Below, piece by piece: positions 26,087-35,157 of a DNA stretch of 64,000 nucleotides. The stretch is from Microbulbifer agarilyticus (GTDB lineage Bacteria; Pseudomonadota; Gammaproteobacteria; Pseudomonadales; Cellvibrionaceae): assembly GCF_020171345.1 (NCBI RefSeq), contig NZ_JAIUZM010000001.1, positions 1,364,001 through 1,428,000 of the forward strand, written 5' to 3'. The position numbers and the translations under genes are program-made. A model generated the notes under the pieces. That model saw nothing but the letters and a program-made list of their open reading frames with translations, ran no database searches and had not been told where the DNA came from. Each line of letters begins with the position of its first letter. The stretch's first letter is position 1.

Positions 26087-27247
26087 ATGTTGATGGGCAT
26101 AAAACGGCTGTTCGCCTTCCTGACCCTAGCGACGATTGCACCCGGTGTTCTTGCACAGGAAACTGCGCAGAACGTGGAGGGGGGCGCGGCACGCTGGGGG
26201 GTCAATATGACCCAAGGGGTAACCGAAGTTTCCCGTACCACTTACGATTTGCACATGTTGATCTTCTGGATCTGTGTGGCGATCGGCGTAGTGGTGTTCG
26301 GCGTGATGTTTTACAGCATGTGGCGTCACCGCAAGAGCAAAGGCTATGAGGCCGCACAGTTTCACGAGAGCACATTGGTGGAGCTGGCCTGGACTATCGT
26401 CCCCACCTTGATCCTGATCGGCATGGCGATTCCCGCCACCAAAACCCTCTACGATATCTACGACACCAAGGAAGCCGATCTGGACATCATGATCACCGGC
26501 TACCAGTGGAAGTGGAAATACGACTACATGGGTTCCGATGTTTCCTTCTTCTCCAACCTCTCTACCCCGCAGTCGCAAATCAACAATCAGCAGCCGAAGG
26601 CAGCCAACTACCTGCTCGAGGTGGATGAGCCGCTGGTAGTGCCGATCAATAAGAAAATCCGCTTCCTGATTACGGCAAATGACGTAATCCACGCGTGGTG
26701 GGTGCCCGATCTGGCAGTGAAGAAAGATGCGATTCCCGGTTTTGTAAACGAATCCTGGACGCGCATTGAAGAACCCGGCATTTACCGCGGCCAGTGTGCG
26801 GAGCTGTGCGGTAAGGACCACGGCTTTATGCCCATCGTGGTCAAGGCAGTGCCGGAAGACGAATACCATTCCTGGTTGAGCGACCGCGCCGCTGCCGCTG
26901 CGCGCATCAAAGAACTCACCAATAAAACCTTCACGTTTGACGAGCTCTACGCCCGCGGCGAGGAGATCTACAACAGTGCTTGTGTCGCCTGTCACCAGGC
27001 CAAGGGTGAGGGTATCCCCGGTACCTTCCCGGCCATTGCCGGTTCCAAGATTGCCACCGGTCCGATGGATGCTCATATGAGCATGGTCGTGGATGGCTCA
27101 CCGAGCAATCCGGCAATGCAGGCGTTTGGCGCACAGCTGAGTGAAGTCGATCTGGCTGCGGTCATCACCTATCAGCGCAGTGCCTTCGGCAACAATATGG
27201 GCGACACCGTGCAGCCCATTGACGTTCTCAATTTCAAGAATAAGTAA
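26087..27247 (+). CDS. coxB: Cytochrome c oxidase subunit II with fused cytochrome c domain
   Basis: The protein carries electrons from cytochrome c to the CuA site of the aa3-type oxidase. The 386 residues comprise a signal peptide (1-23), two membrane helices (about 55-76 and 97-118), a cupredoxin domain with the CuA ligands in CAELCGKDHGFM (C237, C241), and a C-terminal class I cytochrome c domain with CVACH at residues 299-303 and a likely axial methionine in NPAMQAFG. The fused haem domain makes this a caa3-like oxidase. The gene heads a run of oxidase and assembly genes (coxB-coxA-ctaG-coxC) with short gaps. Confidence 0.96.
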   Translation: MLMGIKRLFAFLTLATIAPGVLAQETAQNVEGGAARWGVNMTQGVTEVSRTTYDLHMLIFWICVAIGVVVFGVMFYSMWRHRKSKGYEAAQFHESTLVELAWTIVPTLILIGMAIPATKTLYDIYDTKEADLDIMITGYQWKWKYDYMGSDVSFFSNLSTPQSQINNQQPKAANYLLEVDEPLVVPINKKIRFLITANDVIHAWWVPDLAVKKDAIPGFVNESWTRIEEPGIYRGQCAELCGKDHGFMPIVVKAVPEDEYHSWLSDRAAAAARIKELTNKTFTFDELYARGEEIYNSACVACHQAKGEGIPGTFPAIAGSKIATGPMDAHMSMVVDGSPSNPAMQAFGAQLSEVDLAAVITYQRSAFGNNMGDTVQPIDVLNFKNK

Positions 27248-27271
27248 GTAAGAGCCGAGAGGAGTTTAGTT

Positions 27272-28822
27272 ATGGCACACGGTCCGAAACCCGGTTTTAC
27301 CCGCTGGCTCTACACCACTAACCACAAAGACATCGGCTCGATGTACCTGTGGTTCAGTTTTGCGATGTTCCTGCTAGGCGGTTGTATGGCGCTGGTAATC
27401 CGCGCCGAATTGTTCCAGCCCGGACTGCAGATTGTGCAGCCCGGTTTCTTTAATCAGATGACCACCATGCACGGCCTGATCATGGTGTTCGGTGCGGTGA
27501 TGCCCGCGTTTGTGGGGCTTGCCAACTGGATGGTGCCGATGATGATCGGCGCACCGGATATGGCCCTGCCGCGGATGAACAACTGGAGCTTCTGGATTCT
27601 GCCGTTCGCGTTTGCGATGCTGACATCCACGCTGTTCATGGAAGGTGGCGCACCCGATTTCGGCTGGACTTTCTACGCCCCACTCTCCACTGAGTATGCG
27701 CCGCCCAGCGTGACCTTCTTTATCTTTGCCGTGCACATTATGGGTGCCTCATCCATTATGGGTGCGATCAATATCGTGGCCACGATTCTGAATATGCGCG
27801 CACCGGGCATGACCCTGATGAAGATGCCGCTGTTTGTGTGGACCTGGTTGATTACCGCTTACCTGCTGATCGCGGTAATGCCGGTACTGGCCGGTGTGGT
27901 CACCATGATGCTGATGGACATCCACTTCGGTACCAGCTTCTTCAGTGCCGCCGGTGGTGGTGACCCGGTATTGTTCCAGCATGTGTTCTGGTTCTTCGGC
28001 CACCCCGAGGTGTACATCATGATCCTGCCGGCATTCGGCATTGTGTCGGCGATTATTCCCACCTTCGCGCGCAAGCCGCTGTTTGGTTACAGCTCCATGG
28101 TTTATGCCACCGCGAGTATCGCTTTCCTCAGCTTTATCGTGTGGGCGCACCACATGTTTACCGTGGGCATGCCCATTGCCGGTGAGCTGTTCTTTATGTA
28201 CGCCACCATGCTGATCGCGGTGCCTACCGGCGTGAAGGTGTTCAACTGGGTAACCACCATGTTCCGGGGCTCGATGACCTTCGAGACCCCAATGCTGTTC
28301 TCCATTGCCTTCGTGATTCTGTTTACCATCGGCGGCTTCTCCGGCCTGATGCTGGCGATCGCCCCGGCGGACTTCCAGTACCACGATACCTATTTCGTTG
28401 TGGCGCACTTCCACTACGTGCTGGTACCCGGTGCCATCTTCTCGATCACCGCCGGCGTTTACTACTGGCTGCCGAAGTGGACCGGCAACATGTACAACGA
28501 GTCCATGGGTAAAGTGCATTTCTGGCTCGCCTTTGTCGGCCTGAATGTTACCTTCTTCCCGATGCACTTTGTTGGCCTGGCCGGCATGCCGCGCCGTATT
28601 CCCGACTACGCACTGCAGTTTGCAGACTTTAACCAGATTGCCAGCGTGGGCGCCTTCCTGTTTGGTGCCGCGCAGATCTTGTTCCTGTTCAATGTGATCC
28701 GCACCGTGCGCGGTGGCAAGAAGGCGACCGATGAAGTTTGGGAAAACCCGGAAGGGCTGGAGTGGAGCGTGCCGTCCCCGGCGCCGTACCACACTTTCAG
28801 CACGCCACCGGTCGTACGTTAA
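27272..28822 (+). CDS. coxA: Cytochrome c oxidase subunit I
   Basis: The catalytic subunit reduces O2 at the haem a3-CuB centre and pumps protons. The 516 residues form 12 membrane helices. The cross-linked His-Tyr element GHPEVYIMILPAFG, the CuB histidines in WAHHMFTVGM, and the haem ligands in DTYFVVAHFHYVLVPG are intact, and the HPEVY tyrosine indicates an A-family enzyme. A GAGGAG ribosome site precedes the ATG. It follows coxB by 24 bases. Confidence 0.98.
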   Translation: MAHGPKPGFTRWLYTTNHKDIGSMYLWFSFAMFLLGGCMALVIRAELFQPGLQIVQPGFFNQMTTMHGLIMVFGAVMPAFVGLANWMVPMMIGAPDMALPRMNNWSFWILPFAFAMLTSTLFMEGGAPDFGWTFYAPLSTEYAPPSVTFFIFAVHIMGASSIMGAINIVATILNMRAPGMTLMKMPLFVWTWLITAYLLIAVMPVLAGVVTMMLMDIHFGTSFFSAAGGGDPVLFQHVFWFFGHPEVYIMILPAFGIVSAIIPTFARKPLFGYSSMVYATASIAFLSFIVWAHHMFTVGMPIAGELFFMYATMLIAVPTGVKVFNWVTTMFRGSMTFETPMLFSIAFVILFTIGGFSGLMLAIAPADFQYHDTYFVVAHFHYVLVPGAIFSITAGVYYWLPKWTGNMYNESMGKVHFWLAFVGLNVTFFPMHFVGLAGMPRRIPDYALQFADFNQIASVGAFLFGAAQILFLFNVIRTVRGGKKATDEVWENPEGLEWSVPSPAPYHTFSTPPVVR

Positions 28823-28846
28823 TCCGGAATTGAGAGGGCTGGCATC

Positions 28847-29419
28847 ATGGCACTGAGCGCAAATGCAAAAACCACAGCCAAGTTAACGACCCTCGCGGTC
28901 GGCATGCTCGGCTTTGCGCTGTTCGTGATGCCGCCTCTCTACGATGCCTTTTGTGAAATAACCGGCCTGAATGGCAAAACCGGCGGCCGCTACGAAGCGG
29001 TGCCGGCAGCGGTCGATACAGAGCGCACCGTCAAAGTGCAGTTTGTGGCGAGCAATAACGAAAACATGCCTTGGGAATTCAAACCCGGCATGGTCGAAAT
29101 ACGTGTGCACCCCGGTGAGGCAGTGGATACCGTATTTCACGCGCGCAATCCCACCGATCGTGAAATGATCGGCCAGGCTATCCCCAGCCTGGTGCCCTTC
29201 AAGGCTGCCAACTATTTTCACAAGACCGAGTGCTTTTGCTTTAACCAGCAATCACTCGCCGCCGGCGAAACCGCTGAATTGGGGCTGCGCTTTATCGTCG
29301 ACCCCGATCTGCCCGTCGGCGTGAATACCATTACGCTTTCCTACACGCTGTTTGATGTCACGGAAAGATTTGCCAAACAAGCGAACAACAAAAATACCGA
29401 CTCCGAGCGAGAGGGATAA
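28847..29419 (+). CDS. ctaG: Cytochrome c oxidase assembly protein CtaG (Cox11)
   Basis: CtaG inserts copper into the CuB site of subunit I. The 190-residue protein has one N-terminal membrane helix (LAVGMLGFALFVMPPLYDAF) and a periplasmic immunoglobulin-like domain with the copper-binding CFCFNQQ motif. It lies between coxA and coxC, its usual place in pseudomonads, with 24 and 5-base gaps. Confidence 0.96.
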   Translation: MALSANAKTTAKLTTLAVGMLGFALFVMPPLYDAFCEITGLNGKTGGRYEAVPAAVDTERTVKVQFVASNNENMPWEFKPGMVEIRVHPGEAVDTVFHARNPTDREMIGQAIPSLVPFKAANYFHKTECFCFNQQSLAAGETAELGLRFIVDPDLPVGVNTITLSYTLFDVTERFAKQANNKNTDSEREG

Positions 29420-29424
29420 AAACT

Positions 29425-30315
29425 ATGGCCACTGAAAGCAGCTACTATGTGCCCGAGCAGTCCCGGCTGCCCATCTTCGCCACCATCGGCATATTCCTGA
29501 TGGCGTTTGGCGCCGCTACCTGGATCAATGGCGGCAGCTCCTATATTTTCTTTGCCGGCAGCCTCGCGATGGCCACCGTGTTGTGGTTCTGGTTTGCCGC
29601 GGTGATTAAAGAAAACATGCAGGGGCTCAATAGTGATCAGCTCAAGCGCTCTTACGTGTGGGGCATGGGTTGGTTTATTTTTTCCGAGGTCATGTTCTTC
29701 GCCGCCTTCTTTGGTGCGCTGTACTACATCCGGACCTTTACCCTGCCATGGCTCGGTGGCGAAGGTGACCGCGGTTCTTCGAATATGCTGTGGGAAGGCT
29801 TCCAGAATACCTGGCCACTGATGGTGACTCCGGAGCAGGCCGTGAGCGGTGATGCGGCAAAAGTGGTCGGCCCCAAGGGTATTATCGACCCCTGGCACCT
29901 GCCATTGATTAACACCGTGCTGCTACTCGCTTCCAGTGTCACCGTGCATATCGCGCACGTGTACCTGAAAAAGGGTAACCGCAAAGGCTTTAATTGGTGG
30001 CTTACCGCAACTGTTGCCTTGGGTGGCGCCTTTCTGTTCTTCCAGGTCGAAGAATACCTCGAAGCCTACCAGCATCTTGGTCTGACTCTGGAATCCGGAA
30101 TTTACGGTACGACCTTCTTTATGCTGACCGGTTTCCACGGTATGCATGTAACACTCGGCACGATTATGCTGCTGATCATGTTACTGCGTTCGGTGATTGC
30201 GAATCACTTCAAGCCGGACGATCATTTTGGCTTTGAAGCGGCCAGCTGGTACTGGCACTTCGTAGATGTGGTTTGGGTAGGTCTGTTCATCTTCGTTTAC
30301 GTGCTGGGCGCCTAA
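29425..30315 (+). CDS. coxC: Cytochrome c oxidase subunit III
   Basis: The 296-residue integral membrane subunit has seven predicted helices and stabilises the oxidase core. Family landmarks include the WFIFSEVMFFAAFF segment, FQVEEYLEAY, the GFHGMHVTLG motif with conserved histidines and the final SWYWHFVDVVWVGLFIFVY helix. The start is five bases after ctaG. A hairpin beyond the stop separates it from the opposed DUF2909 gene. Confidence 0.97.
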   Translation: MATESSYYVPEQSRLPIFATIGIFLMAFGAATWINGGSSYIFFAGSLAMATVLWFWFAAVIKENMQGLNSDQLKRSYVWGMGWFIFSEVMFFAAFFGALYYIRTFTLPWLGGEGDRGSSNMLWEGFQNTWPLMVTPEQAVSGDAAKVVGPKGIIDPWHLPLINTVLLLASSVTVHIAHVYLKKGNRKGFNWWLTATVALGGAFLFFQVEEYLEAYQHLGLTLESGIYGTTFFMLTGFHGMHVTLGTIMLLIMLLRSVIANHFKPDDHFGFEAASWYWHFVDVVWVGLFIFVYVLGA

Positions 30316-30325
30316 CGAAAAATTA

Positions 30326-30353
30326 GGGGTGGATACCTTTGGGTACCCACCCC
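30326..30353. terminator. Hairpin between convergent coxC and DUF2909 genes
   Basis: A stem of GGGGTGG plus TACC against GGTA plus CCACCCC (one mismatch) with a TTTG loop lies between the stops. A T-rich tail (TAATTTTT) follows it on the minus strand, so it is best suited to end the minus-strand transcript. Confidence 0.7.
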
Positions 30354-30362
30354 TTCACCGAA

Positions 30363-30587
30363 TCAGTATTTATTCGCCCAAGGTGCGGTGTTGGAAAGTA
30401 TGCCGCTGTCGAAGCCATACCAGATAGCTAAAAGTAGCAGGGCAGCCAGAGAAACTCGAATGCCTAATGCATAAAGGGAACGTTTTGATTCCGGTGCGCC
30501 CATGTCGCGCAACAGAAAAAAGAGTGCACTGGTCAGGCTGGCCAGTACCGCGAGAAACAACAACACAATTATTGCTTTAAGCCACAT
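30363..30587 (-). CDS. DUF2909 small twin-helix membrane protein
   Basis: The 74-residue protein consists of two membrane helices (WLKAIIVLLFLAVLASLTSALFFL and GIRVSLAALLLLAIWYGFD) joined by a charged RDMGAPESKRS loop. This is the DUF2909 pattern seen on the opposite strand inside pseudomonad cox clusters. The ATG at 30587 is chosen since relatives begin MWLK; a GTG lies four codons upstream. An accessory role in oxidase assembly is a guess from position only. Confidence 0.8.
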   Translation of the reverse strand: MWLKAIIVLLFLAVLASLTSALFFLLRDMGAPESKRSLYALGIRVSLAALLLLAIWYGFDSGILSNTAPWANKY

Positions 30588-30619
30588 AACAAACGCCACT
30601 TATTGAAGTATTTATTGGC

Positions 30620-31453
30620 ATGATAGCTCCCAAAAAATCGCAGCAACAACGCGATCAGGCAGTACAGACCGGGAACTCCGCCCATTCCGCGCAATTGGCA
30701 AAAGGCCAGGATAATTTAGCGCGGGGGGCCAGTGTAGCATTTATCCGCAACTGGCCACTGACCGTTCTGAGTATATGTTTTTTTCCCCTTTTGCTAGGGC
30801 TGGGTAACTGGCAGCTAGAACGGGCGGCGGAAAAAGAAGGTATCCAGCAGCAGGTCGACGCACGTCTCAGTGCACAGCCCATCAAAATATCCGAGCTAAA
30901 AGTCCCCGCGACCTATACCCCGGTGCGCCTGTTGGGGTTTTATACCGATGAATACTTTCTCCTGGATAACCGCACCCGTCACGGCCGTGTCGGTTATGAG
31001 GTTCTGCAGGTATTTGAGACCGGTAGCGGCAGCGCAGAAAAGTCGCGCTGGCTGATCAATCGTGGATGGATACCGGCAAGCAGTCACCGTGACCAGTTGC
31101 CGCAAGTGTCCTATCCATTAGCGGCCAAGGTAATTACCGGCTTTCTCTACCCGAATGGTGATTCGTTTGCGGGCGACGATGCTCTGCCGGCGGTTGCTGT
31201 CCATGGTCGCATCCAGTCACTGGAACAGTTGCGCGCGCATAACACCGGGCTGCAACAACCGGACTGGCATATTCGTTTGAGCGCAGATTCCGATACGGCG
31301 CTGCTAACCGATTGGAAATTGTTGACCACCAGTCCGGCCAAGCACACGGGTTACGCAGTGCAGTGGTTCACCATGGCTTTCGCCCTGGTAGTGATGTGGC
31401 TACTGGCTGCGACCAGCCTTGGGCAAATAGTGCGAGAAAAGTGGTTTAAATAA
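30620..31453 (+). CDS. SURF1-family cytochrome oxidase assembly protein
   Basis: The 277-residue protein has two membrane helices, one at about residues 45-62 (WPLTVLSICFFPLLLGLGNWQLERA) and one near the C-terminus (WFTMAFALVVMWLLA), with a periplasmic domain between them. The GNWQLERA motif and the RGWIPAS and YAVQWF segments are SURF1 signatures. SURF1 proteins help insert haem A into subunit I. It opens the second half of the oxidase assembly set, divergent from the DUF2909 gene. The N-terminal 40 residues are unusually long and polar; a later start is possible. Confidence 0.93.
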   Translation: MIAPKKSQQQRDQAVQTGNSAHSAQLAKGQDNLARGASVAFIRNWPLTVLSICFFPLLLGLGNWQLERAAEKEGIQQQVDARLSAQPIKISELKVPATYTPVRLLGFYTDEYFLLDNRTRHGRVGYEVLQVFETGSGSAEKSRWLINRGWIPASSHRDQLPQVSYPLAAKVITGFLYPNGDSFAGDDALPAVAVHGRIQSLEQLRAHNTGLQQPDWHIRLSADSDTALLTDWKLLTTSPAKHTGYAVQWFTMAFALVVMWLLAATSLGQIVREKWFK

Positions 31454-31542
31454 ACACCAAAACAGACATAATCAACGCATAACAATAACTAACACTCGAT
31501 TGGACCTGTGTCCGGTTATGAGTGTGATAGCGAGGTACTCAC

Positions 31543-32208
31543 GTGACTGAGCAAACCCAGATCGAACCTGAAGCACAGCCTGATTCTCAGCAGGCGTCCC
31601 CGTCTCCATTACCTGCGCCGCGGGGTGGTTTGAGTCGCCTGGCCGGCATGAGTGTGGTCGCGTCGGTGGCACTGCCGATGCTCGCGGCCTACATCATTTT
31701 TTACACCGGTGTAGGCATGCCCACGGATACGGTGAATCAGGGCGAGCTGCTCACGCCGGCCCAGGACCTCGCTGAAATTGACCTACTGGCTGACGATGGC
31801 AATGCGGTTGACCTTGCGATGCAGGAGCCGAAATGGCGCTACCTGATTGTGGGCGGAGAAAACTGCGCAGGAGAGTGCGAAAAGCTCCTCTATACCACGC
31901 GCCAGGTGCACATCCGCCTGGGTGAAAAATCTCGCCGTGTGGAGCGGCTGCTGGTAACCGGTGCGCCGCTTACGGAGCTCCGTCATAGTATTCTTGCCGA
32001 TCAGCACCCGAAGCTGCGCTTTACCACCACCGACCAGCAAAAACTGGATGAGTGGTTGGCGGATAGTGACCACGCAGAATTGAAACGCCCCAGTGCGCTG
32101 CTGGTGGATCAACAGGGCTACGCCATGATGGTGTACGACAACACCCACAACGGCAATCAGCTACTTAAGGATATCAAGCGACTGCTGAAGTACTCCTACG
32201 AGAAGTAA
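31543..32208 (+). CDS. Cytochrome oxidase-associated membrane protein, unknown function
   Basis: The 221-residue protein starts at a GTG with a GAGG ribosome site. It has a proline-rich cytoplasmic tail, one membrane helix (about residues 37-58) and a periplasmic thioredoxin-like part with the pair CAGEC (about residue 108), which resembles copper chaperones of the SCO type but is not clearly one. Proteins of this sort lie between SURF1 and ctaA in pseudomonad cox clusters. A role in oxidase maturation is inferred from position and the CxxxC-like pair. Confidence 0.75.
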   Translation: MTEQTQIEPEAQPDSQQASPSPLPAPRGGLSRLAGMSVVASVALPMLAAYIIFYTGVGMPTDTVNQGELLTPAQDLAEIDLLADDGNAVDLAMQEPKWRYLIVGGENCAGECEKLLYTTRQVHIRLGEKSRRVERLLVTGAPLTELRHSILADQHPKLRFTTTDQQKLDEWLADSDHAELKRPSALLVDQQGYAMMVYDNTHNGNQLLKDIKRLLKYSYEK

Positions 32209-32226
32209 CGGGAACAGGAGAAAGCA

Positions 32227-33279
32227 ATGGATGTGGAATCAGACATCACCGAGCTGAGAAAAAACTACAAGCAGGATTGGCGGTTTCGTCTTGCCTTAAT
32301 CGGCACCGGGCTTGCGGTAGTCGTGGTGGTGCTCGGCGCATTTACCCGTCTCGCCGATGCCGGCTTGGGTTGTCCAGACTGGCCTGGTTGCTACGGTCAT
32401 CTGCTGTGGCCGGATAACCAGAGTGAAATCGCCGCGGCCAATGCCGCCTTCCCGGATACCCCGGTAGAGACCGACAAGACCTGGCCGGAAATGGTGCATC
32501 GCTATTTCGCCGGTATGTTGATGCTACTTGTGGCCGGTCTTACCTATTTGTTCTGGCGGCGTCGCGGCCATCGCGGCTTTATCCAGAGTCACATCCTGCT
32601 CGGCCTGATCACGCTGCAGGCGGCATTTGGAATGTGGACCGTGACGCTCAAGCTGTGGCCGCAGGTCGTGACCCTGCACCTGCTTGGGGGTATGGCGACC
32701 CTGTCGGTGTTGTGGATGTTGTCCGAGCGTTTGCGCTATCGCAAACGACTGATTCCCGCCCACGAATTTACCGCGCTGCAACGGCTGCGCCCGCTGGCGA
32801 TCGCTGCCGTGGTAGTGGTTGGGTTACAGATTGCTCTGGGTGGCTGGACCAGTTCCAACTATGCAGCGCTTGCTTGCCCGGACTTTCCCAAGTGCCACGA
32901 CCAGTGGTGGCCCACCGCAGACTTTGCCGAGGGATTCAATATTGCCCAGCAAATCGGGCCCAATTACCTCGGCGGTGCATTGGAGAATGATGCACGCACC
33001 GCTATTCACCTGACCCATCGCATCGGCGCGATTATCGTCACCCTGATTGTGAGCTTGCTGGCGGTACTCGCATGGCGCGCCGGCTCGCCACGCTGGGGGC
33101 AGGGTTTGCTGGTCGTGCTGGCCTTGCAGGTGGCGCTGGGTATCGCCAACGTGGTGATGTTCCTGCCGCTCCCCATTGCGGTGGCACACAATGCCGGTGC
33201 GGCACTGTTGCTATTGAGCTTGCTGACCTTCTGTTACCGCATCAATACGGTGCAGCCAGCGATCAAGCAATATCCGTAA
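32227..33279 (+). CDS. ctaA: Haem A synthase (COX15/CtaA family)
   Basis: CtaA oxidises the C8 methyl group of haem O to the formyl group of haem A. The 350-residue protein has eight membrane helices; conserved motifs are FTRLADAGLGCPDWPGCYG near residue 40, the MVHRYFAG segment with a haem-ligand histidine, GGWTSSNYAALACPDFPKC in the second half, and the HLTHRIGA segment. The ATG has an AGGAG ribosome site. It lies 18 bases after the previous gene and upstream of ctaB, which makes its substrate. Confidence 0.96.
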   Translation: MDVESDITELRKNYKQDWRFRLALIGTGLAVVVVVLGAFTRLADAGLGCPDWPGCYGHLLWPDNQSEIAAANAAFPDTPVETDKTWPEMVHRYFAGMLMLLVAGLTYLFWRRRGHRGFIQSHILLGLITLQAAFGMWTVTLKLWPQVVTLHLLGGMATLSVLWMLSERLRYRKRLIPAHEFTALQRLRPLAIAAVVVVGLQIALGGWTSSNYAALACPDFPKCHDQWWPTADFAEGFNIAQQIGPNYLGGALENDARTAIHLTHRIGAIIVTLIVSLLAVLAWRAGSPRWGQGLLVVLALQVALGIANVVMFLPLPIAVAHNAGAALLLLSLLTFCYRINTVQPAIKQYP

Positions 33280-33495
33280 AAAGTATTGGTAGAGGATTGA
33301 AAAGAGTATTGAGAGGAGGGTTAAGTAGTACCTCTCGGTTGAATTGGTTGAACGAAGGGAAGCCCTGATCGGGACTCCCTGCCACCGGGTAAACCTTGCC
33401 CGTTGGCAACGCTTGCTCGATAGCGACCTTTGCGCTGCGCCCATAAAAGTCAGACGCAAGCGGCCGCATATAACAACGACAACGAGGTGGTAACC

Positions 33496-34404
33496 ATGAG
33501 TACCCAGGCAGTACCGGTCCAACGCGCCAGCTGGCGCGATTACTATGAGCTCACCAAACCCCGTGTGGTGATGCTGATGATTCTCACCTCGGTGATCGGC
33601 ATGTTGCTGGCGGTACCTGGCATGGTGCCGTTGGACATATTGATACTGGGTAATCTGGGTATCGCCCTGTGCGCCGGTGGCGCCGCGGCGGTAAACCACC
33701 TGGTGGACCGCCAGATTGATATCAAGATGGCGCGCACCACCAATCGGCCGGTGGCACGCGGTCGCGTCGAGCCGCAAAAGGCCCTGATGTTTGCCATGGC
33801 TCTCGGTTGCGCGGGCATGGCAATTCTACTTGTGTTTGTGAACGCGCTTACCGCCTGGTTAACGCTGCTGTCTCTGCTGGGTTACGCGGTGGTCTACACC
33901 ATGTTTCTCAAGCGCGCGACGCCGCAAAATATTGTGATTGGTGGCCTCGCCGGCGCGGCACCGCCATTACTGGGTTGGGTCGCAGTAACCGGTGAAATTC
34001 ATGGCCACGGCCTGCTGCTGGCACTGATTATTTTTGCCTGGACACCACCGCACTTCTGGGCGCTTGCGGTACACCGCCGCGATGATTACGCCAAGGCGGA
34101 AATCCCCATGTTGCCGATTACCCACGGAGTGCAATACACCAAAGTCCATATTTTGCTGTACACGTTTATTTTGTTTGCGGTCTCGCTGTTGCCATTTGCT
34201 ACCGCCATGCTCGGCTGGTTGTATCTGCTGGGCGCGGTGGTGCTGGGTATTGGTTTCCTGTACTGGGCGGTGGAAATGTTGCGCGATCGCAACCCCAACG
34301 CGGGCATGGAAACATTCAAGTACTCGATCATCTATTTGATGGCGCTGTTCTGCATTATGTTGCTGGATCATTATCTGGTTGCACTACCAACCAGTGGAGT
34401 CTGA
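33496..34404 (+). CDS. cyoE: Protohaem IX farnesyltransferase (haem O synthase)
   Basis: The UbiA-family enzyme, also called CtaB, adds a farnesyl group to protohaem to make haem O. The 302 residues hold nine helices; the prenyl-binding Asp-rich motif NHLVDRQIDIKMARTTNRP and the second acidic motif HRRDDYAKAEIPMLPI are intact. Translation starts at the ATG at 33496 behind a CGAGG ribosome site; the longer frame from 33430 has no conserved tail. The 216-base gap after ctaA may contain its own promoter. sco follows one base after its stop codon. Confidence 0.97.
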   Translation: MSTQAVPVQRASWRDYYELTKPRVVMLMILTSVIGMLLAVPGMVPLDILILGNLGIALCAGGAAAVNHLVDRQIDIKMARTTNRPVARGRVEPQKALMFAMALGCAGMAILLVFVNALTAWLTLLSLLGYAVVYTMFLKRATPQNIVIGGLAGAAPPLLGWVAVTGEIHGHGLLLALIIFAWTPPHFWALAVHRRDDYAKAEIPMLPITHGVQYTKVHILLYTFILFAVSLLPFATAMLGWLYLLGAVVLGIGFLYWAVEMLRDRNPNAGMETFKYSIIYLMALFCIMLLDHYLVALPTSGV

Positions 34405-34405
34405 G

Positions 34406-35074
34406 ATGGGTGAGAATTCGCAGCACACGGCCACGCAAAAGCGGGGAATATTTTTAACCGTCGGCGTTCTGGTTTTATTTATGGTCGCGGTGATGGCCGG
34501 TTTCCTGAATAAAATGAACCAGCCGCGGGTAATCAGCGATACCGAGTTACGCCTCAATGGTGCAATCAAGCTGGAGCGCCCACGTATTCTCGACGAATTC
34601 GATCTGATTGCAGATACTGGTAGTGCCTTCAAAACGACGCAGCTCGAAGGGCGTTGGACACTGGTGTTTTTCGGGTTTACCCACTGCCCGGACGTATGCC
34701 CGACCACCATGGCGACGCTAAATAATTTTTATCAGACACTGGATGAAGAAACCCGGAAAACCACCGATATTTTACTGGTGTCGGTAGACCCAAAGCGGGA
34801 TACACCAAAACAACTACATGACTACGTGCGCTACTTCAATCCGGAATTTGCCGGGGTAACCGGTGAGTTTCTGAACCTGAAGCGCTTTGCGAACCAGTTG
34901 AATGTACCGTTTAACAAGGTGCCTCTGGAGGATGGTAACTATACCGTCGACCACGGCTCGCAAGTGGTATTGATTAATCCCCGCGGTCACTACCATGGCT
35001 TTTTCAAGGCGCCACTGGATCCGGCCAAAATGAAACTGACCTACCGCTCAATGAGAGCCACGTTCACCGGCTGA
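34406..35074 (+). CDS. SCO1/SenC copper chaperone
   Basis: SCO proteins deliver copper to the CuA site of subunit II. The 222-residue protein has one N-terminal membrane anchor (GIFLTVGVLVLFMVAVMAGF) and a periplasmic thioredoxin-fold domain with the copper motif CPDVC in FGFTHCPDVCPTTM and the third ligand histidine in YTVDHGSQV. The ATG lies directly after the cyoE stop, with a GGAG ribosome site inside cyoE, so translation is coupled. It ends the oxidase assembly run. Confidence 0.95.
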   Translation: MGENSQHTATQKRGIFLTVGVLVLFMVAVMAGFLNKMNQPRVISDTELRLNGAIKLERPRILDEFDLIADTGSAFKTTQLEGRWTLVFFGFTHCPDVCPTTMATLNNFYQTLDEETRKTTDILLVSVDPKRDTPKQLHDYVRYFNPEFAGVTGEFLNLKRFANQLNVPFNKVPLEDGNYTVDHGSQVVLINPRGHYHGFFKAPLDPAKMKLTYRSMRATFTG

Positions 35075-35157
35075 AGGGACGGGGTTCACTGAAGTAATCG
35101 ACAACAGGCGCTATGATGGCGCCTGTTCCCATTCGACCTATTGAAAATGGATTTTCT

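Noticed and set aside
27749-28792. Minus-strand frame of 347 codons inside coxA
   Set aside because: Antisense to an essential conserved gene; His/Gln-rich shadow sequence.
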